A DNA stretch of 64,000 nt from Carnobacterium sp. 17-4 (lineage in GTDB: Bacteria > Bacillota > Bacilli > Lactobacillales > Carnobacteriaceae). Under the pieces are notes generated by a model. It saw only the letters and a list, made by a program, of their open reading frames with translations. It searched no databases and was not told the DNA's origin. This document shows, one piece after another, positions 26,479-34,587 of this stretch (position 1 is its first letter; each line of letters opens with the position of its first letter). The position numbers were made by a program, and so were the translations under genes. The DNA lies in NCBI RefSeq assembly GCF_000195575.1, contig NC_015391.1:2344363-2408362 (forward strand). The letters are read 5' to 3'.

Positions 26479-27468
26479 CTAAGGTTTCAAAACCTTTTCG
26501 ATTTCGGCTAATTCTGAAGGAGAAAAATCAAGGTTATCTAATGCTTTGATATTATCCTCAATTTGACTTACCTTACTGGCACCAATCAATACACTTGTAA
26601 CTTTTCCATCTCTTAAAATCCACGAAACAGCCATTTCAGCTAACGTTTGACCTCGGCGTTTTGCGATTTCATTTAATGCTCTTGATTGCGCTATAGTATC
26701 ATTTACTTTTGCTTCGTCTAAGAACGGGCTTGTTGTCCGACCAGCTCTCGAATCCTTTGGAATGCCGTTTAGGTAACGGTCTGTCAACATACCTTGAGCT
26801 AAGGGACTAAACGCAATCGTTCCTAGTTGGTTTTCTTGTAAAACATCTTGTAGACCATCTTCTATCCAGCGGTTATACATGCTGTAAGAGGGTTGATGAA
26901 TAATGAAAGGTGTTTTTAATTCTTTAAATATCTTTGAAATTTCAGCTGTTTGTTCGGCAGAGTAATTAGAAATTCCAATATACAAAGCTTTACCTTGGCG
27001 AACCATTAAGTCCAACGCCTGTGCTGTTTCTTCAAAAGGTGTATCTGGATCTGGACGATGTGAATAAAAAATATCAACATAATCTAACCCCAAGCGCTTC
27101 AAGCTTTGATCAACACTAGCAGTCAAATATTTTTTAGATCCAAATTCGCCATATGGACCTGGCCACATGTCATAACCGGCCTTGCTTGAAATAATCAATT
27201 CATCACGGTAAGGAAGTAAATCTTTCTTTAAAATACGTCCAAAGTTTTCTTCGGCACTTCCTGCTGGAGGACCGTAATTATTAGCTAAGTCAAAATGGGT
27301 AATTCCCAAATCGAATGCACGGTGAACCATTTTACGGCTGTTTTCAAATAAATCCACATCACCGAAATTATGCCACATTCCTAAAGACAATGCTGGCAAT
27401 TTTAATCCACTGTTCCCCACACGATTGTAAATCATATTGTCGTAACGATTTTCTGCTGCTTGATACAT
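26479..27468 (-). CDS. aldo/keto reductase, glyceraldehyde-3-phosphate reductase-like (copy 1)
   Basis: 329 residues, AKR TIM barrel of the YghZ/Gpr type. The catalytic tetrad is visible as Asp and Tyr in FDLANNYGPP, Lys in ISSKAGYDMW and His in FYSHRPD; NADPH-binding SVLIGASKVSQIEDN is near the C-terminus. It should reduce aldehydes such as methylglyoxal or L-glyceraldehyde-3-phosphate. It is about 95% identical to the copy at 32958-33947 (17 differences) and shares its promoter region, so the duplication is recent. The two copies bracket the nrd operon. Confidence 0.9.
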   Translation of the reverse strand: MYQAAENRYDNMIYNRVGNSGLKLPALSLGMWHNFGDVDLFENSRKMVHRAFDLGITHFDLANNYGPPAGSAEENFGRILKKDLLPYRDELIISSKAGYDMWPGPYGEFGSKKYLTASVDQSLKRLGLDYVDIFYSHRPDPDTPFEETAQALDLMVRQGKALYIGISNYSAEQTAEISKIFKELKTPFIIHQPSYSMYNRWIEDGLQDVLQENQLGTIAFSPLAQGMLTDRYLNGIPKDSRAGRTTSPFLDEAKVNDTIAQSRALNEIAKRRGQTLAEMAVSWILRDGKVTSVLIGASKVSQIEDNIKALDNLDFSPSELAEIEKVLKP

Positions 27469-27508
27469 TCAACCACTCCAGTTTTTTGATTTATTTCTCC
27501 CACTTCCC

Positions 27509-27537
27509 ATTATAGCGCTTCCAAACAAAGGAAACAA
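27509..27537 (-). promoter_or_regulatory. promoter with overlapping cre site, reductase copy 1
   Basis: Minus-strand TTGTTT (27537-27532) and TATAAT (27514-27509) with a 17-base spacer. The cre-like TTGGAAGCGCTATAA (27524-27510, one mismatch) covers the -10, fitting CcpA repression. Confidence 0.65.
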
Positions 27538-27671
27538 TCTATTGTAAGAGTTTCCAATATAATTTGATTAAGGACCTTTATTTTTAAATTTCCACTTCTT
27601 TCAAGCTCTACATCGACATTAGATCAACTACAACGTAGGATTTATCTTTTTTTCATAAAAAGCTTCCTTAA

Positions 27672-27719
27672 TCACTACATATTGTGTTATCATATTTTCG
27701 TAAGCACAACATATAGATT
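27672..27719 (+). promoter_or_regulatory. pair of NrdR boxes upstream of nrdI
   Basis: TCACTACATATTGTGT (27672-27687) and GCACAACATATAGATT (27704-27719) resemble the NrdR box ACACWATATNTWGTGT (about 14/16 and 12/16). Their starts are 32 bases apart, about three helical turns, the usual geometry for cooperative NrdR binding. The 302-base gap 27469-27770 otherwise carries the two divergent promoters. Confidence 0.65.
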
Positions 27720-27770
27720 TCGTGTATGTAAAATACAGAACAAAATTTAATGAATAGAAGGAGACTTTTA

Positions 27771-28235
27771 ATGGCAAATAAAATAAACATTATCTACATC
27801 AGTCTAAACGGCAATACGAAATACTTTGTTGAGTGTTTAAGCGAGTACATAGAAGCAACTAAGGACATAGTTGTAGAATTGCTGAATATTAAAGACCTAA
27901 AAGGAGAAACTTTTCCAGTCGATGAACCTTTCGTGAGTTTCTTGCCGACTTATTTAAATGGTGGAAATGGAATCCATACAGGAGATAAGGAAGTATTAAC
28001 CACTAGACTAGGAGATTTTATAGTATCTAACGCTAACTTTAAATTCTGTTACGGAATTGTCGGAAGCGGAAACCGGAATTTCAATAATCAATTCTGTCTA
28101 AGTGCTAAGCAATATGCAGAAAGATTTGGTTTTCCTCTAATCGATGTCTTTGAATTACGAGGGACGCAGTCAGATGTAGAACGAATTGCCAACTTGATTA
28201 TTAATCATCATGAAGAATTTCTTAATGAACTTTAG
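27771..28235 (+). CDS. nrdI: NrdI, flavodoxin-like activator of class Ib ribonucleotide reductase
   Basis: 154 residues from the ATG at 27771 behind GAAGGAGACTTTTA (an upstream in-frame start at 27750 overlaps that site). The NrdI fold is evident from IIYISLNGNTKYFVECL (FMN phosphate loop), FLPTYLNGGNG and GIVGSGNRNFNNQFCLSAKQYA. It supplies oxidant from reduced FMN to build the Mn(III)2-tyrosyl radical of NrdF. First gene of the operon, 22 bases before nrdE. Confidence 0.92.
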   Translation: MANKINIIYISLNGNTKYFVECLSEYIEATKDIVVELLNIKDLKGETFPVDEPFVSFLPTYLNGGNGIHTGDKEVLTTRLGDFIVSNANFKFCYGIVGSGNRNFNNQFCLSAKQYAERFGFPLIDVFELRGTQSDVERIANLIINHHEEFLNEL

Positions 28236-28257
28236 AAAAATCTAGGAGTGAATAACT

Positions 28258-30456
28258 TTGCCAAATCAAACAACTACTATCAAAAGCGCTAAAACATACT
28301 TTTATCTAAATAACCTTGTTAATATTCCAGTCAATGAGGAAATTCCTTTACAGAAGGATCAAGAAGCGCTAAAAGCTTACTTTGAAGAAGAAATCATTCC
28401 CAATACCTTAACATTTCCTTCACTAGAAGAAAAGTTGGCTTTTATGGTGGATAACAACTACATTGACTTAGAAGTTTTAACTCTTTATAAGCAAGATGAA
28501 AGTGATCAATATGATTTTGCATTTATTAAAAAAATATTCAAACAAATCTATGCCGCTAACTTTAAGTTCAAAAGTTTTATGGGCGCTTATAAATTTTACT
28601 CACAGTATGCATTGAAAACAAATGATCACTCAAAATACTTGGAACAATTTGAAGATCGCATTGCTTTTAATGCTTTATACCTAGGTAACGGAGATAGAAC
28701 ATTAGCTATTCAACTTGCTGAGGAGCTCATTTCGCAACGTTACCAACCAGCTACACCTACTTTTCTAAATGCTGGGAAAAAGAAACGTGGGGAAATGATT
28801 TCCTGTTTCTTAATTGATATTGCTGATTCAATGCTTTCTATTGGCCGAGGAGTAAACTCTGCTTTGCAGCTTTCTCGCATTGGTGGTGGAGTTGGTGTTA
28901 ACCTATCCAATATCCGATCAGCTGGCGATCCAATTAAAGATATCGCCAATGCTTCTTCTGGTGTTCTTCCAGTAATGAAGCTGCTAGAAGATGCATTTAG
29001 TTATAGTAACCAACTTGGGCAACGTAATGGCGCAGGCGTAGTCTATTTGAATGTTTTCCATCCAGATATCTTAGGCTTTTTGTCAACTAAGAAAGAAAAT
29101 GCAGATGAGAAAATACGGGTTAAAACACTTTCTTTGGGATTAGTCGTTCCTGATAAATATTATGAATTAATAAAAACAAATAAACCGATGTATCTATTTA
29201 GCCCCTACAGTGTAGAAAAGGAATATGGTATTCCGTTCTCATACATAGACCTGTCTGCCGAGTATGACAATATGGTTGAGAATTTGAACATCAAAAAAAC
29301 TCAAATCAATGCTCGAGAACTGGAGCAAGAGATTTCGCGTTTGCAACAAGAATCCGGCTATCCGTATATTTTAAATATTGATACAGCCAATAACACAAAC
29401 CCTGTGGATGGAAAAATTATTATGAGTAACTTATGTTCAGAGATTCTCCAACCGCAAGAACCTTCTACACTCAATGCTGACTTGTCTTATGAACAAACAG
29501 GTACAGATATTAGCTGTAACTTAGGCTCAAGCAACATTATGAATATGTTGCAATCTCCTAATTTTGCTAAATCCGTTAATTTAGCAGTTCGTGCATTAAC
29601 AACGGTCACAGATTCAAGCAATGTTTTAGAAGTACCGACTATTAGCAAAGGCAACTCTATGTACCATACGATTGGTTTAGGTGCTATGGGATTACATACC
29701 GCTTTAGCCTTGCACCAGATTGAATACGGTTCGAAAGAATCGATTGAATTCACTGAGGCTTACTTCTTGGCTTTAAACTATCATTCTTTGATAGCAAGTA
29801 ACGAGATAGCTCAAGAACGTGGAGAAACCTTTTTTGGATTTGAGAAATCCAAATATGCTGATGGCTCATACTTTAATCCTTATTTAGAAAGTGAATTCAC
29901 ATTAGTAAATGAAAAAGTAAAGAACATCTTTGTTAACATCCAATTGCCCACGGTTGCAGATTGGAAAGACCTAAAAGAAAAAGTCTTTCAGCATGGTTTG
30001 TATCACCGTAACCGTCTAGCCGTTGCACCCAACGGTTCTATTTCATATGTAAACGAAACGAGTGCATCCTTACATCCGATTACTCAACTTATTGAAAATC
30101 GTCAAGAGAAGAAAGTGGGCTCTATTTTCTATCCAGCACCTTTCCTTTCAAATGAAACTCTTCCTTATTACAAATCAGCTTATGATTATGATCAGCGTAA
30201 AATTATTGATATTTATGCCGCTGCTCAAAAACATATCGATCAAGGTATGAGCTTGACTTTATTTATGCGCTCAACACTTCCTGAAAATATATACGAATGG
30301 AAAACAGGCGTTTCCTCAAAACTAACAACTAGAGACTTGAATCGTCTGAGGAATTACGCTTGGACAAAAGGAATAAAATCACTTTACTATATCAGAACTT
30401 ATACCGAAGATGATGAATTTACAACGGCAAATACTTGTGAATCATGCATGATTTAA
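28258..30456 (+). CDS. nrdE: class Ib ribonucleoside-diphosphate reductase, catalytic subunit
   Basis: 732 residues from a TTG start at 28258 after AGGAGTGAATAACT. It carries the redox Cys in ISCFLI (Cys183), the active-site NLCSE (Asn391, Cys393, Glu395), the partner Cys in DISCNLGSSN (Cys420), a Tyr pair in SLYYIRTY for radical transfer and the C-terminal CESC pair (727/730) for re-reduction. It reduces NDPs to dNDPs with NrdF. No separate nrdH glutaredoxin-like gene is in the operon, so its reductant comes from elsewhere. nrdF1 begins 14 bases after its stop. Confidence 0.93.
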   Translation: MPNQTTTIKSAKTYFYLNNLVNIPVNEEIPLQKDQEALKAYFEEEIIPNTLTFPSLEEKLAFMVDNNYIDLEVLTLYKQDESDQYDFAFIKKIFKQIYAANFKFKSFMGAYKFYSQYALKTNDHSKYLEQFEDRIAFNALYLGNGDRTLAIQLAEELISQRYQPATPTFLNAGKKKRGEMISCFLIDIADSMLSIGRGVNSALQLSRIGGGVGVNLSNIRSAGDPIKDIANASSGVLPVMKLLEDAFSYSNQLGQRNGAGVVYLNVFHPDILGFLSTKKENADEKIRVKTLSLGLVVPDKYYELIKTNKPMYLFSPYSVEKEYGIPFSYIDLSAEYDNMVENLNIKKTQINARELEQEISRLQQESGYPYILNIDTANNTNPVDGKIIMSNLCSEILQPQEPSTLNADLSYEQTGTDISCNLGSSNIMNMLQSPNFAKSVNLAVRALTTVTDSSNVLEVPTISKGNSMYHTIGLGAMGLHTALALHQIEYGSKESIEFTEAYFLALNYHSLIASNEIAQERGETFFGFEKSKYADGSYFNPYLESEFTLVNEKVKNIFVNIQLPTVADWKDLKEKVFQHGLYHRNRLAVAPNGSISYVNETSASLHPITQLIENRQEKKVGSIFYPAPFLSNETLPYYKSAYDYDQRKIIDIYAAAQKHIDQGMSLTLFMRSTLPENIYEWKTGVSSKLTTRDLNRLRNYAWTKGIKSLYYIRTYTEDDEFTTANTCESCMI

Positions 30457-30470
30457 TAGGAGGGGAAATT

Positions 30471-31430
30471 ATGTCTTACTTACATTACAAAGCAATCAAT
30501 TGGAATGAAATCGAAGATAGTTTAGATCATTCAACTTGGGAGAAATTAACGTCATTATTTTGGTTAGACACTCGAATCCCTGTTACAAACGAAAAATCAC
30601 AATGGGAGGATCTTCCAGAAAATGAAAGAAAAGTATTTTTGAAAACGCTGGCTGGGCTAGCTTCAGTAGCTACTTTTCAATCTGAGAGAGGTTTCATGGT
30701 AATCGAAGAGGGAGAACACACTCAGCAAGAGGCTGCTATTTACAATAATATTCAATTTATTGAATCTGTTCATGCTAAAGCATACAACACAATCCTGATA
30801 GGATTTAACGAACCAAAAGAAGTTGATGATATCTTAATTTGGGCAGATAACAATATAGAACTTAAATACAGATTAGATCGTATTCTTGAAGTCTACAAGA
30901 CAGGAACTACACTTCAAAAGCGAGTAGCAAACTTAATCTTGGAAGGAGTCCTAACCTATAGTGGCCTCTTTACTCCGTTACTGTATTGGACACAGAAGAG
31001 ATTCACTAGCGTTGCTGAAATTATTAAGTTAGTTCTCACGAATGAATCTTTACATTGCTTCTATATTAGTCACAAATTCCAATTAGGTTTTTCTGAATTA
31101 TCACAACAAGAACAAACAGAATTGAGAGATTGGACTTTTGATTTGTTTGTTGATCTAGTAAACAATGAATTAAATTATATAGAACAAATTTACTATAGAA
31201 CAGACTGGCTTGAGGAAGTTAAAGATTTTATTCGACAACAAGCTAACAACGCTCTTAAAAGCCTGGGTTTTGACACGATTTACCCAGAATCGGCTACAAA
31301 TAATACCTATATTGATTCCATCAACGCTATCTTGACTAAAGTAACTCATCATGAAGTAGATAGTCAATCAAGCATCAGCTTCCAAGTTGATAAAGAAGAT
31401 CTAATGACTGAAGAAGACTACGACTTTTAA
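30471..31430 (+). CDS. NrdF paralogue 1, atypical radical subunit lacking a metal ligand
   Basis: 319 residues from the ATG at 30471, after AGGAGGGGAAATT. Numbering follows enterobacterial NrdF: Trp31, Glu98, His101, Tyr105, Glu158, Glu192 and His195 are present. However, the position of metal ligand Asp67 is Ala (LASVATFQ), and radical-transfer Asp191 is Asn (TNESLH in place of RDExxH). The conserved RYNANK, NPI and HDFF segments near the C-terminus are also changed. The extreme C-terminus EEDYDF, which docks on NrdE, is intact. It probably cannot form a normal dimetal-radical cofactor alone. A heterodimer partner for NrdF2, like yeast Rnr4, or a regulator is a reasonable hypothesis. Confidence 0.85.
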   Translation: MSYLHYKAINWNEIEDSLDHSTWEKLTSLFWLDTRIPVTNEKSQWEDLPENERKVFLKTLAGLASVATFQSERGFMVIEEGEHTQQEAAIYNNIQFIESVHAKAYNTILIGFNEPKEVDDILIWADNNIELKYRLDRILEVYKTGTTLQKRVANLILEGVLTYSGLFTPLLYWTQKRFTSVAEIIKLVLTNESLHCFYISHKFQLGFSELSQQEQTELRDWTFDLFVDLVNNELNYIEQIYYRTDWLEEVKDFIRQQANNALKSLGFDTIYPESATNNTYIDSINAILTKVTHHEVDSQSSISFQVDKEDLMTEEDYDF

Positions 31431-31492
31431 CAAATAAATTCAGAATTCAAACTTTAAAAGACTGGATTCTATTTTAAGGAGGAAAAATACCT

Positions 31493-32449
31493 ATGACTTC
31501 AAAGCATCAGGTAATAAATTGGAATAAAATTGAAGATGAATTAGATGATTACGTTTGGGATAAGGCAACCTCACAATTCTGGTTAGATACTCGTGTTCCT
31601 ATTTCAAACGACTTAGCTGACTGGCGAGAACTTTCATCTGTTGAACAAGAAGTTATTAAAAAGGTTGTCGGCGGTCTGGCATTACTAGATACATTACAGT
31701 CTGAAAAAGGTGTTAACGCTATGCGAGAGGATGTTCGTACTCATAAAGAAGCTGCTATTCTTAACAACTTTTTGTTTATGGAATCCATTCATGCGAAGAG
31801 TTATGGAACAATCCTAACTTCTTTGAACAGCATCAAAAGCATCAATGAAATTTATGATTGGATGAATAATGACGAACGGATGCAATACAAGGCAAAACGG
31901 ATTAATGATATCTATAAAACCGGTAATGCTTTGCAAAAGAAGATTGCAAGTATATTCTTAGAAGGTATTTTATACTATAGTAACTTCTTTGCTCCATTAT
32001 GGTACCGCGGCAGTAATAAACTTGCTAACTTAGCTGAGCTTATTAAATTGATTATCCGTGACGAATCAGTACATGGTACTTACTTAGGGTATAAATTTCA
32101 ATTAACTTATAATGAATTACCTGAAGAAGAGCAAAATAAATTGCTAGATTGGATGTACCCATTGTTAGAAGATTTGATGGAAAATGAATTAGCTTATACT
32201 GAAGAAATTTATAGCCACATTGGTATAGCCGAAGACGTTAAAACATTCGTTCGTTACAATGCTAATAAATCATTACAAAATATGGGTTTCCCAGCTTATT
32301 ATGACAATGCTGATTTAGCTGATGTTAACCCTATTGTAATGAATGGTATTTCAATTGAAACGTCGAACCATGACTTCTTCTCACAAGTTGGAGCTGGATA
32401 TCTTATGGGTGATGCTGAATCAATGGTAGATGAAGACTACGATTTTTAA
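31493..32449 (+). CDS. nrdF: class Ib ribonucleotide reductase radical subunit (canonical NrdF)
   Basis: 318 residues. All ligands are present: Asp66 (ALLDTLQ), Glu97 and His100 (FMESIHAKSY) with radical Tyr104, Glu in IFLEGILYYS, and RDESVH with Asp, Glu and His. RYNANK and NPIVMNG are conserved and the C-terminus ends DEDYDF for NrdE docking. It holds the dimetal-tyrosyl radical that starts catalysis in NrdE. It lies 62 bases after nrdF1 with its own AAGGAGGAAAAATACCT, so both NrdF proteins are made from one message. Confidence 0.93.
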   Translation: MTSKHQVINWNKIEDELDDYVWDKATSQFWLDTRVPISNDLADWRELSSVEQEVIKKVVGGLALLDTLQSEKGVNAMREDVRTHKEAAILNNFLFMESIHAKSYGTILTSLNSIKSINEIYDWMNNDERMQYKAKRINDIYKTGNALQKKIASIFLEGILYYSNFFAPLWYRGSNKLANLAELIKLIIRDESVHGTYLGYKFQLTYNELPEEEQNKLLDWMYPLLEDLMENELAYTEEIYSHIGIAEDVKTFVRYNANKSLQNMGFPAYYDNADLADVNPIVMNGISIETSNHDFFSQVGAGYLMGDAESMVDEDYDF

Positions 32450-32476
32450 TATAAAAAGAAGAACTGCAGTTGTAAT

Positions 32477-32539
32477 AAAATGGACCCTGCATAATAAAAA
32501 CTCTAACTTTTAGGGGTCAGCATCTACAGAGTCCATTTT
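32477..32539. repeat. hairpin after nrd operon enclosing an IS3-type end
   Basis: Arms 32477-32489 and 32527-32539 match at 12 of 13 positions around a 37-base loop. The loop contains AAAACTCTAACTTTTAGGGGTCA (two pieces of one 23-base stretch near 32497-32519), whose complement reads like the TGACCCCTAAAAGTT terminus of IS3-family elements. It may now act as the operon's 3' structure. Confidence 0.5.
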
Positions 32540-32607
32540 AAATAGTGTGGATGAGTCAAATTAAGTTAAACTAAAATCTAGTTTGAGAAGCGTGAAACCA
32601 ATGGGTC

Positions 32608-32790
32608 TCACGCTTTTTCCACTCTAAAACTTAGCAAAATACGGTACTTAAAGTTCTGGACATTTCGATATCCATAAGACACTCCTTTAATAACTTTGAT
32701 TTTATTGATTTATCCTTCCAAAGAACTATTCGAAAAGGCATATTTAAAGTTGATTTCAATCCTAGGCAGATTTTCACGCTCAACCTGAAC
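32608..32790 (-). pseudogene. ISL3-family transposase C-terminal remnant
   Basis: Minus-strand translation gives the ISL3 transposase tail YAFSNSSLEG, stop, INKIKVIKGVSYGYRNV, QNFKYRILLSFR, then a TGA at 32610-32608. The in-frame TAA and the missing remainder of the protein show it is a fragment. A hairpin (about 32587-32617) lies at its end. Part of the insertion-sequence debris between nrdF2 and the second reductase copy. Confidence 0.75.
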
Positions 32791-32831
32791 GGATAGGGAT
32801 AAAACGCATAAAGCAAAAAACCAGCAGGCAT

Positions 32832-32855
32832 GAGTCCGGTTCAATACCGCATTCA
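32832..32855. repeat. second copy of the 24-base hairpin core
   Basis: It differs at one base from 26379-26402 and lies in the same relative place downstream of reductase copy 2, so it is probably a leftover of the same duplication. Confidence 0.6.
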
Positions 32856-32878
32856 CACCAGCCAATTAGCTGCTTAAT

Positions 32879-32905
32879 ATAAAACTCTAACTTTTGGAGG
32901 GCACA
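32879..32905. mobile_element. solitary IS3-type terminal sequence
   Basis: AAAACTCTAACTTTTGGAGG at 32881-32900 repeats, in the same orientation, the element end seen at 32497-32516. No transposase accompanies it. The gap 32450-32957 is thus filled by insertion-sequence debris. Confidence 0.45.
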
Positions 32906-32957
32906 TCAGTTGAGCACCTTTTTTTGAAGGGTAACTGGAACAAAAAAGCACAATTGT

Positions 32958-33947
32958 CTAACGTTTCAAAATCTTTTCAATTTCGGTTAATTCTGAAGTA
33001 GAAAAATCAAGGTTATCTAATGCTTTGACATTATCCTCAATTTGGCTCACCTTGCTGGCTCCAATCAATACGCTTGTGACTTTTCCATCTCTTAAAATCC
33101 ACGAAACAGCCATTTCAGCTAACGTTTGACCTCGGCGTTTCGCGATTTCGTTTAGCGCTCTTGATTGCTCTAAGGTAGCTTTTACTTTTGCTTCATCTAA
33201 GAATTGACTTGTTGTCCGACCAGCTCTTGAATCTTTTGGAATGCCATTCAGATAACGGTCTGTCAACATACCTTGTGCTAAGGGACTAAACGCAATAGTT
33301 CCTAATTGGTTTTCTTGTAAAACATCTTGTAGTCCATCTTCTATCCAACGGTTATACATACTGTAAGAAGGTTGATGAATAATGAAAGGCGTTTTTAATT
33401 CTTTAAATATTTTTGAAATTTCAGCTGTTTGTTCAGCAGAGTAATTAGAGATTCCAATATACAATGCTTTACCTTGGCGAACCATTAAGTCCAATGCTTG
33501 TGCTGTTTCTTCAAAAGGTGTATCCGGATCTGGACGGTGAGAATAAAAGATATCTACATAATCTAATCCCATCCGTATCAAACTTTGATCAATACTAGCA
33601 GTCAAATTCTTTTTAGAACCAAATTCACCATAAGGACCTGGCCACATATAATAACCGGCCTTGCTTGAGATAACCAACTCATCACGGTAAGGAAGCAAAT
33701 CTTTCTTTAAAATACGCCCAAAATTTTCTTCGGCACTACCCGCTGGAGGGCCGTAGTTATTGGCCAAGTCAAAATGTGTAATTCCCAAATCAAATGCACG
33801 ATGAACCATTTCACGGCTGTTTTCAAATAAATCTACATCACCGAAATTATGCCACATCCCTAAAGACAATGCTGGCAATTTTAATCCACTGTTTCCCACA
33901 CGATTGTAAATCATATTGTCATAACGATTTTCTGCTGCTTGATACAT
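32958..33947 (-). CDS. aldo/keto reductase, glyceraldehyde-3-phosphate reductase-like (copy 2)
   Basis: 329 residues, about 95% identical to 26479-27468. The catalytic tetrad is kept (FDLANNYGPP, ISSKAGYYMW, FYSHRPD). Differences include Tyr for Asp in GYYMW beside the catalytic Lys and a small cluster KATLEQ for NDTIAQ. It has the same promoter layout and cre site. It likely shares the aldehyde-reducing function, with possible drift in specificity. Confidence 0.9.
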   Translation of the reverse strand: MYQAAENRYDNMIYNRVGNSGLKLPALSLGMWHNFGDVDLFENSREMVHRAFDLGITHFDLANNYGPPAGSAEENFGRILKKDLLPYRDELVISSKAGYYMWPGPYGEFGSKKNLTASIDQSLIRMGLDYVDIFYSHRPDPDTPFEETAQALDLMVRQGKALYIGISNYSAEQTAEISKIFKELKTPFIIHQPSYSMYNRWIEDGLQDVLQENQLGTIAFSPLAQGMLTDRYLNGIPKDSRAGRTTSQFLDEAKVKATLEQSRALNEIAKRRGQTLAEMAVSWILRDGKVTSVLIGASKVSQIEDNVKALDNLDFSTSELTEIEKILKR

Positions 33948-33988
33948 TCAACCACTCCAGTTTTTTCATTCTATTTCTTCCATTTTTA

Positions 33989-34017
33989 ATTATAGCGCTT
34001 TCAAACAAAGGAAACAA
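33989..34017 (-). promoter_or_regulatory. promoter with overlapping cre site, reductase copy 2
   Basis: TTGTTT (34017-34012), 17-base spacer, TATAAT (33994-33989). The cre-like TTGAAAGCGCTATAA (34004-33990) overlaps the -10, as in copy 1. Confidence 0.65.
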
Positions 34018-34325
34018 TCTATTGTAAGAGTTTTTATTTTAATCCTAACGTTTCACAATTATCCGTAAATAATGCCAACCGTATCTTCGAGAATTTTGTA
34101 AGTACACTTGCTTAATCTGTTCTTTTAGATAAGTTCTAGGTTGATCTTAAAGTCTATGCTTTTACCGTATGACTCCAGCTCCCGGTGTTACAGTAACCAA
34201 AATTAAATCTTCGAGAAAATTTTTGATTCTTTTTTAATCGCTTGCATTGTATCCCTCTCCTTATGTTTGGATAATCCGTATTTTACTTTTAACATAAAAA
34301 AGATTTTGAGAAGACTGTATGATAG
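34018..34325. other. gap with a possible small gene relic
   Basis: The duplicated promoter block ends near 34032. On the minus strand AAGGAGAGGGATACA precedes an ATG (about 34249) with 14 codons and a stop. The following bases read LVTVTPGAGV in another frame, perhaps a decayed gene. Nothing can be named. Confidence 0.3.
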
Positions 34326-34370
34326 AAAAAATTCGCAGTGGAGTTTTTTACTCCTGTTGCGAATTTTTTA
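34326..34370. terminator. terminator of the mgl operon
   Basis: AAAAAATTCGCA and TGCGAATTTTTT arms with an inner GGAGT/ACTCC stem. Lies just after the small membrane protein gene on the minus strand. Confidence 0.9.
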
Positions 34371-34379
34371 TCAACAAAC

Positions 34380-34559
34380 TTAACTCAATAATGCAAACCC
34401 TAAGACGACGATCAAGGATACAACAATCCCAAAAATAAACTTATTCATTGATTCAACACTAACGTCAATTTTTTCATAAAGCGAATCTTTTCCAAGCGTT
34501 TGCTTTGTTTTCGTTTGTTCTTCTGGTTGTGAGAAATCAACGTATTTTATTTCTTCCAT
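34380..34559 (-). CDS. small single-pass membrane protein at the end of the mgl operon
   Basis: 59 residues: an acidic and polar N-terminal half (MEEIKYVDFSQPEEQTKTKQ), then one hydrophobic C-terminal helix (about 38-58; FIFGIVVSLIVVLGFALL) ending in Ser. ATG at 34559 is preceded by GAGAGTGGTTCAAT. It begins 28 bases after mglC and lies before the operon terminator, so it is co-transcribed with the galactose transporter. A C-tail or bitopic accessory protein of the transporter is a fair guess; I know no named family. Confidence 0.75.
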   Translation of the reverse strand: MEEIKYVDFSQPEEQTKTKQTLGKDSLYEKIDVSVESMNKFIFGIVVSLIVVLGFALLS

Positions 34560-34587
34560 ATTGAACCACTCTCATTTCCTTTGCTTT

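Noticed and set aside
30471-31430. NrdF1 as a class Ie (metal-free DOPA radical) subunit
   Set aside because: Class Ie proteins replace several carboxylates with VPK or QSK sets; here Glu98, Glu158 and Glu192 remain and only Asp67 and Asp191 differ.
32631-32831. 66-codon minus-strand ORF after the nrd operon
   Set aside because: Out-of-frame reading of the ISL3 transposase remnant, whose true frame gives the family motifs.
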